A program made the position numbers and the translations under genes. 64,000 nt of DNA from Lepidostoma basale (Eukaryota; Arthropoda; Insecta; Trichoptera; Lepidostomatidae), in NCBI GenBank assembly GCA_022606425.2, contig JAHDVF020000053.1, forward strand, positions 1,364,001 to 1,428,000, read 5' to 3'. Positions 23,201-31,900 of the stretch are shown here, piece after piece (positions within the stretch are counted from its first letter, which is position 1; every line of letters begins with the position of its first letter). The notes beneath the pieces were generated by a model that worked only from the letters and a program-made list of their open reading frames with translations, did not search any database and had not been told where the DNA came from.

Positions 23201-24809
23201 TGACGATAAGAAAAACCAATACAATGTGTATTTTCGACACTTGATCAAACGAAATGTGCGAATATTACACAAAAAATTATCGATATAAAGACGATGTTTT
23301 TTTGCAAAGTTACCTACTTAAGAAATAACGGGCGTTTTTTTTTTTTTTAATGGAAAAACTGATCTTCTGTTTCTTTATTTTTTTTTCTCTTCAAGTAAGC
23401 GGCATATTTTCTTCAAAGCTGTCTCATTTGAAAGCTAGAAAGTCTACTTAGCTAAGAAAATAAATAAAACTAACAATATTGAACAGAAACATGTTTAAAA
23501 TAAAAACTTAGAAATTTGTAAAATAATATCTTATTTTTTATTTATTTTAGGTCTGTAATTTTAAATCTGGGTCAATGAGGTAGACATTTTTATATGTTTT
23601 ATAAATTTTCATGATTTAATCTACAAATTCTCAAAAATAACTGTGGGTCTATCTCTTTTCGTTGTCATGATATTAAAATGTCAGATCTAATTAAAGTGTC
23701 TGTTAGATATTGTTAGTTTTTTTTTTAGCTATGTTGACTTTCAAGCTTTTAAATTAAACTACTTTGAAGAAAATACGCTGCTTACCTGAAGAGAAAAAAA
23801 AAAGAAAAAAACAAAGATAAGGTTTTCAATTTAAAGAAAAATTAAAGCGCACCTATTTCTTAAGTAGGTAAATTTAAAAAAAAAAATCGCATTTTTATCA
23901 ATAATTTTTTGTCTAATATTCGCACATTTCCTTTAATCAAGTGTCGAAAATACACATTGTATATGAAAAATGTAACACACATTGATTAAATATGTATTGA
24001 CATTATTGAAACGTCTCTTTATAATTTCCAATTTTTGTACTTTGGATGGTTCTTTAATAATACATTAAAAAAAAACTCCAACCAAAACACAAACAAAATC
24101 TGGGCTTGAGCAACTGTGTAAAACTTCATATTTAATCTCAATTAAAAATTACAAAGATATGTAATGACATAAAAACAGGTTTGATTAAATTTGTCATAGA
24201 GAATTTGAATACTATTTTTTATTTATTTATAATAGTAATCACAATTGTTTAGTGGTTTTACTCGGATTTAATTTATATATAATACATTATATAAATAGTG
24301 ACAAATTTGTTTCGCCTTTCGGGGGGCGCTCTCAAACTATTTGTCACTATTTATATAATTTATAAAAATTATATCCAAGTAAAACCACTGAACAATCGGG
24401 TTTACTTTTATAAATTAATAATGGAGTTTTACAAAACTAATACCTCAACCATCAATAATTTGAATACATTTTTAAAATATGAATTTCATTATCTATACCA
24501 TAATATGGTGTAGTTAAAATAAAAATAATACTACAAAATATTGATAATTTTGGTTTTAAATTCATTGGCTTACCAGAATATTCGTATATGTTCTTATTTT
24601 GTATCGAAGCAGGTCTTCCAATCTTATTTTTTTTTTTCTTTTCTTAGGTTGTACGAAAACCGACAGATATTGTCGTGAAGGTACCGACTCCCGCTCCACC
24701 TAAAGAATCCGGCCTCCAACGTTACCAGGGATCTCAGTACAGCCAGGAACCTTCACAGCAAGCCCCAGCAAGAAACCAAAATGCTCAGTACTACACTAGA
24801 TATCAATAA
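11294..24809 (+). CDS. Cuticular protein, RR (chitin_bind_4) family, five coding exons
   Basis: Secreted structural protein that binds chitin in the cuticle. Coding exons 11294-11368, 13282-13413, 14802-14990, 22266-22445 and 24648-24809 join in frame (all introns phase 0, GT-AG) to 245 aa. Residues 1-19 are a clear signal peptide ending AVVA before YPYPQQ, a typical first-exon layout for cuticle genes. Residues 70-132 are rich in Gln, Pro and Tyr. The Rebers-Riddiford chitin-binding domain runs from about residue 137 (YQFGFDV) through TNYQNRKE, GSYSVVD and TYTADPKEGF to PTDIVVK near 205, crossing the last intron. The GSYSVVD-YTADP form is closest to RR-2 types and reminds me of Drosophila Cpr66D, which I could not check. 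The C-terminus is again Gln-rich. The 7.3-kb third intron is packed with retroelements, but every exon is intact. Confidence 0.92.
12345..12375 (-). ncRNA. Hammerhead ribozyme core, CCGG type, one core change
   Basis: Minus strand reads CAGAAGA (U4 replaced by A in CTGAAGA), a perfect stem II (GCAGC, loop GA, GCTGC), GAAA, palindrome CCGG and TC, then GAAACC. Apart from the single core substitution every element is present. The substitution should reduce or abolish cleavage. Inverted partner at about 12378-12412 keeps only GAAACCGG. Confidence 0.65.
12637..12925. repeat. Fold-back element carrying hammerhead (CATG type)
   Basis: Left half (12637-12745) and right half (about 12790-12925) are inverted: both hold the TTGTTTAATCCACTATTTAT flank and a GAAACATGTC block. 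Between them is an AT-rich centre with a TTTTTAAATTTGAATTATTG inverted motif. The left half bears the complete ribozyme core on the minus strand, the right half only GAAACATGTC with GTGT after it (12857-12870). Confidence 0.75.
12705..12735 (-). ncRNA. Hammerhead ribozyme, CATG type, intact core
   Basis: Minus strand 12735 to 12705 reads CTGAAGA, T, stem II GGAGG-TAT-CCTCC (five perfect pairs), GAAA, CATG and TC. Every conserved core base of the hammerhead is present and the cleavage triplet is GUC. The 5' flank ACAC would pair with GTGT after the GTC of the inverted partner at 12867-12870, while its own 3' flank (TAGT) pairs poorly, so stem I is best formed between the two halves or was damaged by mutation. 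Confidence 0.8.
13686..13716 (-). ncRNA. Decayed hammerhead core in left arm
   Basis: Minus strand has CTGAAGA, stem II GTCAAC/GTTAAC with one mismatch, and GAAA followed directly by GTC, so stem III has been shortened or altered relative to the right arm. Confidence 0.5.
13753..13788 (+). ncRNA. Hammerhead ribozyme core, AGCT type
   Basis: Plus strand reads CTGACGA (allowed N7 variant), stem II GTCAA-CATAGA-TTGAC, GAAA, TAGCTG and TC. Core bases are all present; stem III is TAGCTG instead of the CAGCTG found in the copy at 40.7 kb. Stem I near the core pairs only partly. Confidence 0.7.
14340..14745 (-). mobile_element. tRNA-derived SINE
   Basis: The head at 14745-14660 on the minus strand has a Pol III A box (TGGCCGAGTGG) and a perfect B box (GGTTCGATTCC). 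It does not fold into a full tRNA: the ends do not form an acceptor stem. The body that follows contains GAATTTACGTGACA and GCGATAGAGTAGCTA. A second copy with the same body is at 25440-25775, and both share a tail block with AAGTGGCATCCCA. Confidence 0.82.
15400..15615 (+). mobile_element. SINE-like repeat sharing LINE family A tail (copy 1)
   Basis: Non-coding block with GATGAGGTTCGCAACCC (B-box-like) and a 3' end CATTCTTTCTGCCTACCC, GGCGTGATGG, then GTTA units. That 3' end is the same as in LINE family A, but the 5' part is unrelated to the LINE. Copy 2 lies inverted at 15750-15985 and copy 3 at 60248-60392. Confidence 0.75.
15750..15985 (-). mobile_element. SINE-like repeat sharing LINE family A tail (copy 2)
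   Basis: Inverted neighbour of the copy at 15400-15615, about 135 bp away, starting with ACTAACTAACTAACC (tail) and ending with the TTTATTTTGTGGATGTT head found in copy 1. The pair could fold into a long stem in the cuticle pre-mRNA. Confidence 0.75.
15986..17285. other. Cuticle intron 3, nothing recognised
   Basis: AT-rich intronic DNA. I see no exon-like stretch with matching splice sites and no clear repeat ends. Confidence 0.45.
17286..17892 (+). mobile_element. Two decayed LINE family A copies in series
   Basis: 17300-17560 reads NESVINKIMKDSL, GHKERIMKKVYVDDVN and RRNRRAYITRCM; 17655-17890 starts again at MERMNEERMVNKLYVN and ends with GCCTACCCCTTCGGCG and TGGTTAATTAG. Both are frame-broken. 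They may be one insertion disrupted by another or two separate insertions. Confidence 0.7.
17893..18825. other. Cuticle intron 3, nothing recognised
   Basis: AT-rich, no supported feature. Confidence 0.45.
18830..19010 (-). mobile_element. LINE fragment
   Basis: Minus-strand frames with NTKRWKGRLQTTWL-like content and a CTTC-rich end; matches the style of RTE 3' ends. Strongly decayed. Confidence 0.45.
19845..20095 (-). mobile_element. RTE-clade LINE, 3' end
   Basis: Second copy of the subfamily at 7706-7995: minus strand carries the PGGRKLIGRPRLQCEDE-like block and a GATGAAGAAG tail. Not functional. The stretch 19011-19844 holds no supported feature, although open frames occur by chance. 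Confidence 0.8.
20205..20265. repeat. Short shared repeat block
   Basis: GGAAGGTTAGGCCGACTTTG followed by CAGGGGCACC recurs in similar form at 54825-54875 in MTF-1 intron 3. About 50 bp, family unknown. 20266-21055 shows nothing else. Confidence 0.5.
21060..21425. repeat. Fold-back element with hammerhead-derived cores
   Basis: Outer arms contain AATGTTTTACCC and its complement; centre at about 21358. Plus strand 21360-21390 reads CTATGA (CTGATGA minus G), stem II AGGT-ATGTA-ACCT, TC, GAAA, CATG, TC; minus strand 21360-21331 has a matching version ending GAAACACGTC. Another outward-facing GAAACACG block is at about 21129-21138. The loss of the conserved G makes the cores probably inactive. 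Confidence 0.65.
21425..22020 (-). mobile_element. LINE family A copy, internally rearranged
   Basis: Starts with four TTAG units in reverse, then GGCAGTCCATTC in reverse, [13 protein letters not shown] and NESVMNKI blocks on the minus strand, ending near 22015 at [21 protein letters not shown] segment of about 75 bp around 21580-21655 interrupts the RNRRACM region and is followed by a second copy of the CTGACTCCTCAC sequence. Confidence 0.8.
22566..22868. mobile_element. Tigger/pogo-type MITE
   Basis: Terminal inverted repeats CAGTAGAACGTCGTTTATCC (left) and CAGTAGAATGTCATTTATC (right, reverse complement), flanked by TA on both sides, total 303 bp. TA duplication and CAGTA-type ends are those of the pogo/Tigger branch of Tc1-mariner. 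No coding capacity. Lies in cuticle intron 4. Confidence 0.8.
22927..23145. repeat. Fold-back element (TTCAAGAAACAATAAAT family), decayed
   Basis: Inverted halves around CTATCAATTAC; outer parts contain AAAATGTCAGTTTTCTATAAG and, inverted, the TTCTAGATAAAATATACTG relative. The right end carries TTCAAGAAACAATAAAT. The central GAAACATGTC signature is degraded. Confidence 0.65.
23218..23963. repeat. Large imperfect inverted repeat (about 750 bp)
   Basis: Arms run from about 23218 to 23440 and from about 23745 to 23963. Matching blocks include TACAATGTGTATTTTCGACA with its complement and TACTTAAGAAATA with its complement. The spacer of about 300 bp is AT-rich without an ORF. Long arms and no coding content fit a fold-back or MITE-type transposon. 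Confidence 0.7.
24225..24425. repeat. Fold-back element with TTTCGCC centre
   Basis: Inverted arms: CAATTGTTTAGTGGTTTTAC at 24242 onward and its near complement ending at about 24400; inner arms ATAAATAGTGACAAAT and ATTTGTCACTATTTAT are perfect complements. The centre reads, on the minus strand, TTTGAGAG, CGCC, GGCG, AAAC, a distant echo of the hammerhead core. Related to 44800-45120. Confidence 0.65.
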
Positions 24810-24858
24810 CTTATTTCAAACATGTACAACAACTAATCAGTTGCATTTATTTAATGTT

Positions 24859-24864
24859 AATAAA
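24859..24864 (+). terminator. Poly(A) signal of cuticle gene
   Basis: AATAAA 50 nt after the stop codon, followed by a T- and GT-containing stretch (TTGTTTATTAATTG). First canonical hexamer downstream of the gene. Confidence 0.75.
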
Positions 24865-24984
24865 TTTGTTTATTAATTGAATATTGTTTCAATAATCCTC
24901 GTTCCACATTTCACTTTTGAGTAATAAATATAATATTAGGTCCTTCCATATGAAATTTTTCCTTATTTCATTTTTATTTTAATT

Positions 24985-25310
24985 TCTGTTAGTGGCAATT
25001 TTATAAACTAATTACATTTGATAATGCCTTAGAAGGGCAAAACATGTCATTCACATAAATTATAATAAAACTTCTTCATTCGTATTAATTATTTAATATG
25101 GAGTTTTAGATCATTGTTTCAGAAACAATAAATAATTAGTACGAATAAAAATCTCCGTTTTCTAGAAGTTTATTATATTTTATGGGAGTGACATGTTTCG
25201 CCTTGTTAAGGCATTATCAAATGTTTGATAATGACTTGGGAATCGTGAAACATGTCATTTCCATAAAACATAATGAAACTTATAGGAACAGACAAAACTT
25301 TTGAATTTCC
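24985..25310. repeat. Two adjoining fold-back elements (GAAACATGTC family)
   Basis: 24985-25140: half-element reading TTGATAATGCCTTAGAAGGGC, AAAACATGTCATTC, then TTCTTCATTCGTATTAATTA to AGAAACAATAAAT. 25125-25305: full inverted element with TGACATGTTTCGCC on the left and GAAACATGTCATTTCC on the right. Positions equivalent to the hammerhead CTGATGA read TTGATAA, lacking two core bases. Confidence 0.75.
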
Positions 25311-25439
25311 TAATCCATCTTATTAAGGAATGTATATGTATACGAGTATATGTGTACATACTACAATTTAAAATATTTATTTGTTGTTTCATTATTGAAA
25401 TTATTTTAAATATGCCCGAATAATATCAAAGATGACCTT

Positions 25440-25775
25440 CGTTGCATATTTGTAGCAATGACTGCTACACCAAGATCCCGGAGTCGATTCCCGGCGATGG
25501 CATTGTGGTTGTCACACTGTCTTTGTTCTGGTATAGAATTCACGTGACAGTTAAATAGCGATAGATTAGCTAAATATCACATTTCAGAATCAATAACTAA
25601 AAAGTTGTAAACAATAAATGGGTTAAAATAACCTGCTGTATCCAAATGTGGAAAGCAACGGGAAACTACCCTACATAAAGCCTCAAGTGGCATCCCATGA
25701 ACCAGCAATACACTTTGCTGCAAACCAATCCCTTAGATTGAAACTAACGAAGAAGAATGTCAAAGTTTTTTTTCT
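25440..25775 (+). mobile_element. tRNA-derived SINE (second copy)
   Basis: Head at 25455-25500 has GGAGTCGATTCCCGG (B box, one change from GGTTCGATTCC). Body contains GAATTCACGTGACA and GCGATAGATTAGCTA, and downstream AAATGTGGAAAGCA and AAGTGGCATCCCA, all shared with 14340-14745 in the opposite orientation. The A box has decayed. Confidence 0.75.
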
Positions 25776-25899
25776 GTGAATTACTGAGTTAAGTAAAAAC
25801 AACTCTGTTTTTAATGCGTTTAAAATTTGTAAATATATTTTATCATTAAATACCACATCCGAAGATTGGTACATATAAAGTTTACATACTTTTTAATAC

Positions 25900-26131
25900 T
25901 GACAATGATGATGATAGCGTTGAGTAAAACATTAAGGTCTGGTCTGGAAGTTTTCACAGTTTGCAGTGATAGCGGAGGTCAGACAGAATCAAGAGTTTGC
26001 ATTCACTCTATTTTATGTCAGACTGTGTTCGTTATGGCGTCCGATTCTGAAGAAGAAATATTACTTATATATGCATTAGAAAAGAGCAAAAAGAAATGAA
26101 ATGCAGATTTTTTAAATCGACAGCAATTGCA
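25900..26131 (+). pseudogene. PIF/Harbinger-like element relic, 5' part
   Basis: A frame starting at 26034 reads MASDSEEEILLIYALEKSKK and stops at 26097-26099. The MASDSEEE-L start with a following basic stretch resembles the N-terminus of Harbinger transposase proteins in insects. It is cut off by a stop and by a LINE insertion at 26132, and sequence resumes at 26452. Non-functional. Confidence 0.45.
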
Positions 26132-26438
26132 AAAAAAACATGGTAACCATCCATCGCAGGCAAACCCTCAGAGATTGGATCAGAAATAAAACAATAAGGT
26201 CTGTCTGTGGTGTTGAAGACATAGTGAAATGGGGAAGAAGCAGAAGGCACTTTTGGAGAGACCACATGGACCGTATGGAGAATACAATAAATGCAAAAAT
26301 TGTTAAAGATGAAAACCCAAGAAGCAAGAGATTATCAGAAAAGCCGCAAAAGAGATGGAGAGATGGCTGGACGTCATCATCCCAGGACAGCCCACCGTCA
26401 CAAACAGGTCATACGACCTAAACTAAGAGGAAGGAGAA
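26132..26438 (+). mobile_element. LINE fragment with 13-bp target duplication
   Basis: Plus strand reads RTLRDWIRNKTIRSVCGVED, KWGRSRRHFWRDHMDRM and KRWRDGW, the C-terminal zone of an RTE-type reverse transcriptase, and ends in an AGGAAGGAGAAGA tail. It is flanked by direct repeats GACAGCAATTGCA at 26119-26131 and 26439-26451, which I take as the target-site duplication. Confidence 0.8.
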
Positions 26439-26905
26439 GACAGCAATTGCATTCCATGTTTTGTACTTCAAAATTATGTTTTTGTGATCAGGACGATTAA
26501 AGTAATTTTTATAAATTGCCACTTGTACACTAAATTTATTAGCAAAGCATTGGAGCGTTAATAGCAGAAATCTGTACTACATAACAAATAATAGTCAACC
26601 TATGCCGCAAACTGCAAAATTTCACTCATAGTGTGACATGTGTGGAGAAGATTCATGTTTTAAAAGTTTGTATATATAAAATTTCACTGTTTGAGTTATA
26701 TTTGACCAGGCTTTATAATATGCTCTTAGATATTGTCTTTTCGGGAGTAACAGCCAGAAGGCTATTGCTCCCCCACATGTTGGAAATTTCTTTCTTGGAG
26801 ATTAAGTTGGATATTGTTGGATGGTGAGGGGAGGGTTACTTGGTGGATGTAGTGGGTTGTGTCTGACATTTGGACCTGACTACCCGGGTAGGGAGGAGTG
26901 TGGAG

Positions 26906-27130
26906 GGGTTGAGGATGACCTTGGAAAGGGGCCGAGGACTTGAGTGGAGACCGAGGGACGGTGACAGGGAGTGGCCTTGGAAAGGGGCCGAGGTCTTGGG
27001 CGGAGACCGAGGGACGGTGACAGGGAGTGGCCTTGGGTGGGGGCCAGTTGGTCCTGGATATGGAACCAAGTGAGACAAGAGTGGCCTTGGGTGTGGGCCA
27101 GTGGCCTTGGGTGGGGACCGATATGGCAAT
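26906..27130 (+). repeat. G-rich minisatellite, 56-bp unit
   Basis: Two nearly identical 56-bp units at 26917-26972 and 26973-27028 share CCTTGGAAAGGGGCCGAGG and GGAGACCGAGGGACGGTGAC. They are followed by shortened units starting GGCCTTGGGTG at 27029, 27083 and 27103. The plus strand is strongly purine/G-rich. Long open frames on both strands here are a by-product of the repeat. 26452-26900 to the left and 27131-28530 to the right show nothing else. Confidence 0.85.
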
Positions 27131-27279
27131 GGGGTTGAGATACAGGATGGGATAAGGATGGTGGAAAGGAAAGGTTTAGGCATGAAGCGTTGGAGTAAAC
27201 AGCAGGTCGGCAACAATGGCAGTAATTTGAGTATGAGAGTGTGCACCAATAAAAAAAAACAATAAACCACTCATGATGA

Positions 27280-28530
27280 TGCATGTACTCGTATATGGAG
27301 CTGTTTTTAATCTTGAAGGATTGCCAAAATGCAGAAATTTAATTTTTTATGAGAAGCTTCAAATGACAACCGCCCGTGGGGGCCATTTTGAAACCACTTT
27401 TATAATATGCTTAGAACTCAGAAAATGAATCTTCAGACAAGATTTCAAGATATTTATATTAAAATACCAAGGGGAGACTTATATCCTAATGAAAGTTACT
27501 ATTTTTGTGAAGAAAAAAAACGCAGAAGTTAAATAAATGTTCTATTTGTCTTGTAAGTATAAAAATATTTAATCAGGATTCATTAAGTACTAAAATATTA
27601 ATCTTATTAAAAGTAAAATTTGGATAACAATGAATAAAATAAATGTTGTCTTAAAACTAAAAATATTGGACTGCATTTTAATAAATATACTTTTTTAAAT
27701 TACTTAAAAATACATATTTCCATTATGCAGTGACATCTTTACAAACTTTCAAAATTTTAAGAAAATGTAAGTATTTGTCAAAAAATAATTTTACGATAAT
27801 TAATCTTAATAAATATCAAAGGACTCAAAAAGTTGAACAAGATAGCTGTATAAATTCTTTCTTAAAATTATCGCACCAAACATTTTTTTACAAATACAAA
27901 ATAATTTTCAGAATTAACTGTGGTTTAACATTTGCCTCATTAAAATTTTAATTTATAAACATAATCTAAAGAACAAAACGGTTAATTTCAAATTATTGAT
28001 CAATGAACTAGCTTCTGAAGAAGGAAATGTCAAATTCTGATACAATGACCAAATGAAGATATTACTTTCATATGAGGCTTCCAAATTTTGAAGTGACATT
28101 TATGAATAAATGAAAACACTCTTATACCGTTTCATAGTTTAACAAACTAAACATAGTGATGTAAGAACAAAATTTACAAATTAATGTTTTCATATACACA
28201 TTTAATTAATAAATTTAAACAATACATTTTTGATATATGAATGAATCCTATAATATTTAGTTTAAAATATATTCAATTTGGTTATGATTACTGATTTAAC
28301 CTGTTAATAATCAAGAATATTTGGAAATCACAAACAAATGATACGTTTCAAATACAATATAAAACACTTAAAATGTACTCTAGTAGTAAATTAAAATAGA
28401 GTTATAAAAGTTAAAAGTACTTTTCTGACATTTAAATTAATGATTTACATAAAAAAATAAATACTTAAACAATAAAATAAGCTACAGAGAAAGTTCTCTA
28501 AACAAGTAAACATCATTAAAGAAAAAAACA
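27280..28530. other. AT-rich intergenic, nothing recognised
   Basis: One open frame of 73 codons at 27730-27951 is Asn/Lys/Ile-rich by base composition and has no family resemblance. Confidence 0.5.
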
Positions 28531-28534
28531 ATAA

Positions 28535-28748
28535 ATAACCTTTTGTATGAGAGTGAAGCTTGGAGCAGGCAAAAATGTTGAAAGCAGGATAAATGCTGTA
28601 GAAATTAGATCGCTGAGAAGAATGTGCCCAAAAACGATTTATGATAGAATACCAAACGACGAAATAAGTCAGGACAGAACAGTAGGGCGGTCCATTCTCT
28701 CTGCCTACCTCTCCAGAGAAACGGCGTGCTGGTTAGTTATTTAGTTGA
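28535..28748 (+). mobile_element. LINE family A, internally deleted copy
   Basis: Starts with GAGAGTGAAGCTTGGAGC (SEAWS), passes RINAVEIRSLRRM, then jumps to the 3' end (AGTCAGGACAGAACAGT, CTCTGCCTACC, GGCGTGCTGGTTAG). About 250 bp of the LINE is missing. It ends about 165 bp beyond the stop of the Spätzle-like gene on the other strand. Confidence 0.8.
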
Positions 28749-28914
28749 ATTCATTAAGACATGAAATTGTTTATGGCCATGATTCAATATTATGGCAAAT
28801 AAAATAAATAATTTTATTCCCAGTTAACAAACATACATGAAATAAGATTATTTTTTGGGATATAACAAGTGAAGATTTTTTTCTATTACCTTAATAAAAT
28901 AATTAAAGATATGT

Positions 28915-31900
28915 TCAAGGTACTGCCGATATGACATTAGCGTCGGATCCATATTTGGAAGAATATTTCGGTTTGCAGACGCAGCCTGACTCGACGAGAA
29001 CATAATCCTGTCCTGTGAGAGTGACAGGGCCAAGGGGAATGACCAGGAATAAGTAGGGAACGTATGTTTGAGTGCACGACCCGTGAACAACATCACATTC
29101 CGAAGATCTGAAAAAAAAATTATTGAAATTTTTATTTAAACTGTAAGTATTTACATATTTGTTTTCCTATTCTAATTTTTTTTTTCACTGGAATTTACAT
29201 TTTAATTTGACTATGTGATAATACAAACTAAGGAGACTCATCAGACATAAGATATGAAGACAAAAAAAATTCACCAGTCATTTGAAAACATAAATCAAGG
29301 TGAATATATTGTTTAATCAACAAAATAACTGAAACTTTAAATTAAATATATTACAGTAGAGTCTCGATTATCCGACCTAAACCGGCCGCGGCAAGGTCGG
29401 ATAAGCGAAAAGGTCGGATAACACGGAAAATGATAAAAATGACATTGAAAATGTGTTAATTTTATTTGCACATCGAAAACTTTTCAAATATGTACATATA
29501 ACATAACTATATGTAACGAACTAAAACATCAAAATGCACTTATGGCAAAGTAATAAAACATGTTTTACAGTAGGTACATACTCACATACGAGTACAATGC
29601 AGTGAGCTACGAAACTAAACTTAAGCTTGGGTAAAAAAGTCCGTGATTGTCTTTTGTTTACCCGCTGTTTGTCGTTTTCTGGCCGCCAAATCTGAGACAG
29701 ACTGAGGACTGTCGCCTGGCGTGCGAATATAATGCTTGCAGTCGGGTAAAGGAAAGGGGCATTGCCCTGGTAGGTCGGATAACCGAAGGTCGGATAACCG
29801 AGACTTTACTGTATATGTGTAAGTTGTTAATGGTTGCTTTAAAAATAAATAATAATAAAAACAGTAGACTGGGATAATACTAAAGATATACAATATATAG
29901 ATTCTACTGAAACTTTAGCCTAAAATCAAATGCATATATTATTAACATGATCATTAAATACTAAAATATATATATTTTTTAAACTTACTCGCATACTTCA
30001 AACACAACTTGTTGAAGTAAATCTGGAAACTTTTGCACTATTGTGACTGGCTGTCCGGATGTGAGAGATACTCCATACATTGGAGCTGTAGTATTATACC
30101 TGGTGCGGCACATTCGTGCCGGAGCCCCCGAGGTTCGACATTGTGTACCATCTGAAGTGTCTGCTGCCCTACCTGAAACGATTTATTTAAAAAAAATTAT
30201 GAACAAAATTAAGATATAAAAACAAACTTTTAACATTTAGTGATATTAACTATCATAGTAATATTTCCAAAATTCAGATTTCATTACATATTATTTATTC
30301 ATTTTAATAATTATATAATATTTATTACAACTATGCCTTTGAAATGAATGCGGAAAAAATTATATGAAGAACACAATTTTGTAAGGGGCAAATATTTGTA
30401 TTAATAGACCATTAACCAGCGTTTTTATTTATATAAAATAAAATTTTCCTTGATAACCGAATCTATATTATGAAATTTATTATTTTTCTAAATCACTTAA
30501 AATATAATAATTAATAGAGTGTCAGTAAGAAGCTTTCCGACACGGGGTGGAACATGAAGATTAGTTGTATCTCACTCCATATCTCGAAGCACTTCCTCAC
30601 AACGTATTGCCCAGTGTTTATTCGCTAATGTGATTATTATTCGATCTCTAAGATGCTCCGGGAGGTATAGTGATATGAGATTGAAACCAATATTTGCTAT
30701 TTACACTTATATTTAAACACAAACATACAAAACAAATAAACAAGATCACTTATAAACTAAAGATGACTTACTTCTATTCGTTGGCCAACGACTTAAAGCT
30801 ACTCCGTCACTGAATTAACACTACTTGATCTGATCTGAGAAGTCGACGATCCAGCCGACACGTGGCGTCCACACCACGACGGACGCGAAGGAGAGCGAGG
30901 AGCGAGTGGTCTCCATCGCTGAGACAGCCGTGGCCAGCATCAGGTCCCAATGATGATGAGCTGACGCCATGCGGCGATATCGCGATCTTTTTCGGATTCA
31001 CTTCCCGGCGTTCGGTATAACACTTCGCGATCTTTTGAGACTATTGCCCCCCCTTCGGCGCGTGGCCGGGGCGGAGACACTTCTCCTACCGAGGGCGGAG
31101 GCGGACTGGGGGCCGAGAGCTGCCCGGAACAGGGCGGAGGGTTGGATCGTCCCCTCTCAAGTGCGGCCACTCTCGAAAATTGGGCCCGGCAGTACCTAAC
31201 TGCTTTGCGATACCGGGGCAGAACGCTATTTATTTTCACTCACAGAATTGTTTTATTGTTTTTTTAAATGTCTTTCATTATCTTATCACTAATTAAAATT
31301 AAACTTAACTAAGATCAAACAAGCCTCCAGAGAGAAAACGCCCTTTCGGTCATGTAAAACTTGTCTAGTGCAACCTCACCTATTATGCCATGAAACATGG
31401 CTATATCAAGAGTTAATAACATTGTTTCAATCACTCAGTAATATGAGTGAAATTTCCATTCTGATGGGATATGCAAATATCACGACAATAATATTTATAT
31501 AATTAAATCCGAAAAAAAATAAGTACCTACATGAAATAATATTTTGTGGCAACTAATTTACAAAATTTCTCTATGAAACATATTCTGATAGAATAAAATA
31601 TTCTTGTCTATGATGCGTTTATCAAGAATTTGACATTTGAAAGTTTAAAATATGTATTATTATTGACTTTTATTAAGCATTTGAGGTTGATTTTGCATTC
31701 TAAACGACATATATTCTAATTAAACTGACATTATAATTGACTTCAACCGCAAAAAATATATTTCTTCCTGATATAACCTTTGTAGAAACTTTAATAACCT
31801 GACTATGGCCCAAAGTTACGATGAATGTCATATTTTCATAAAGGAAGTAAGACATAGACCATGTTTATGGGATAAAGAAAATGTGGATTATAATAATCGC

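Noticed and set aside
26836..27284. Two long minus-strand frames (134 and 144 codons), Pro/His/Ser-rich
   Set aside because: They arise from the minisatellite; the same period is visible in the peptide and both are free of domain features.
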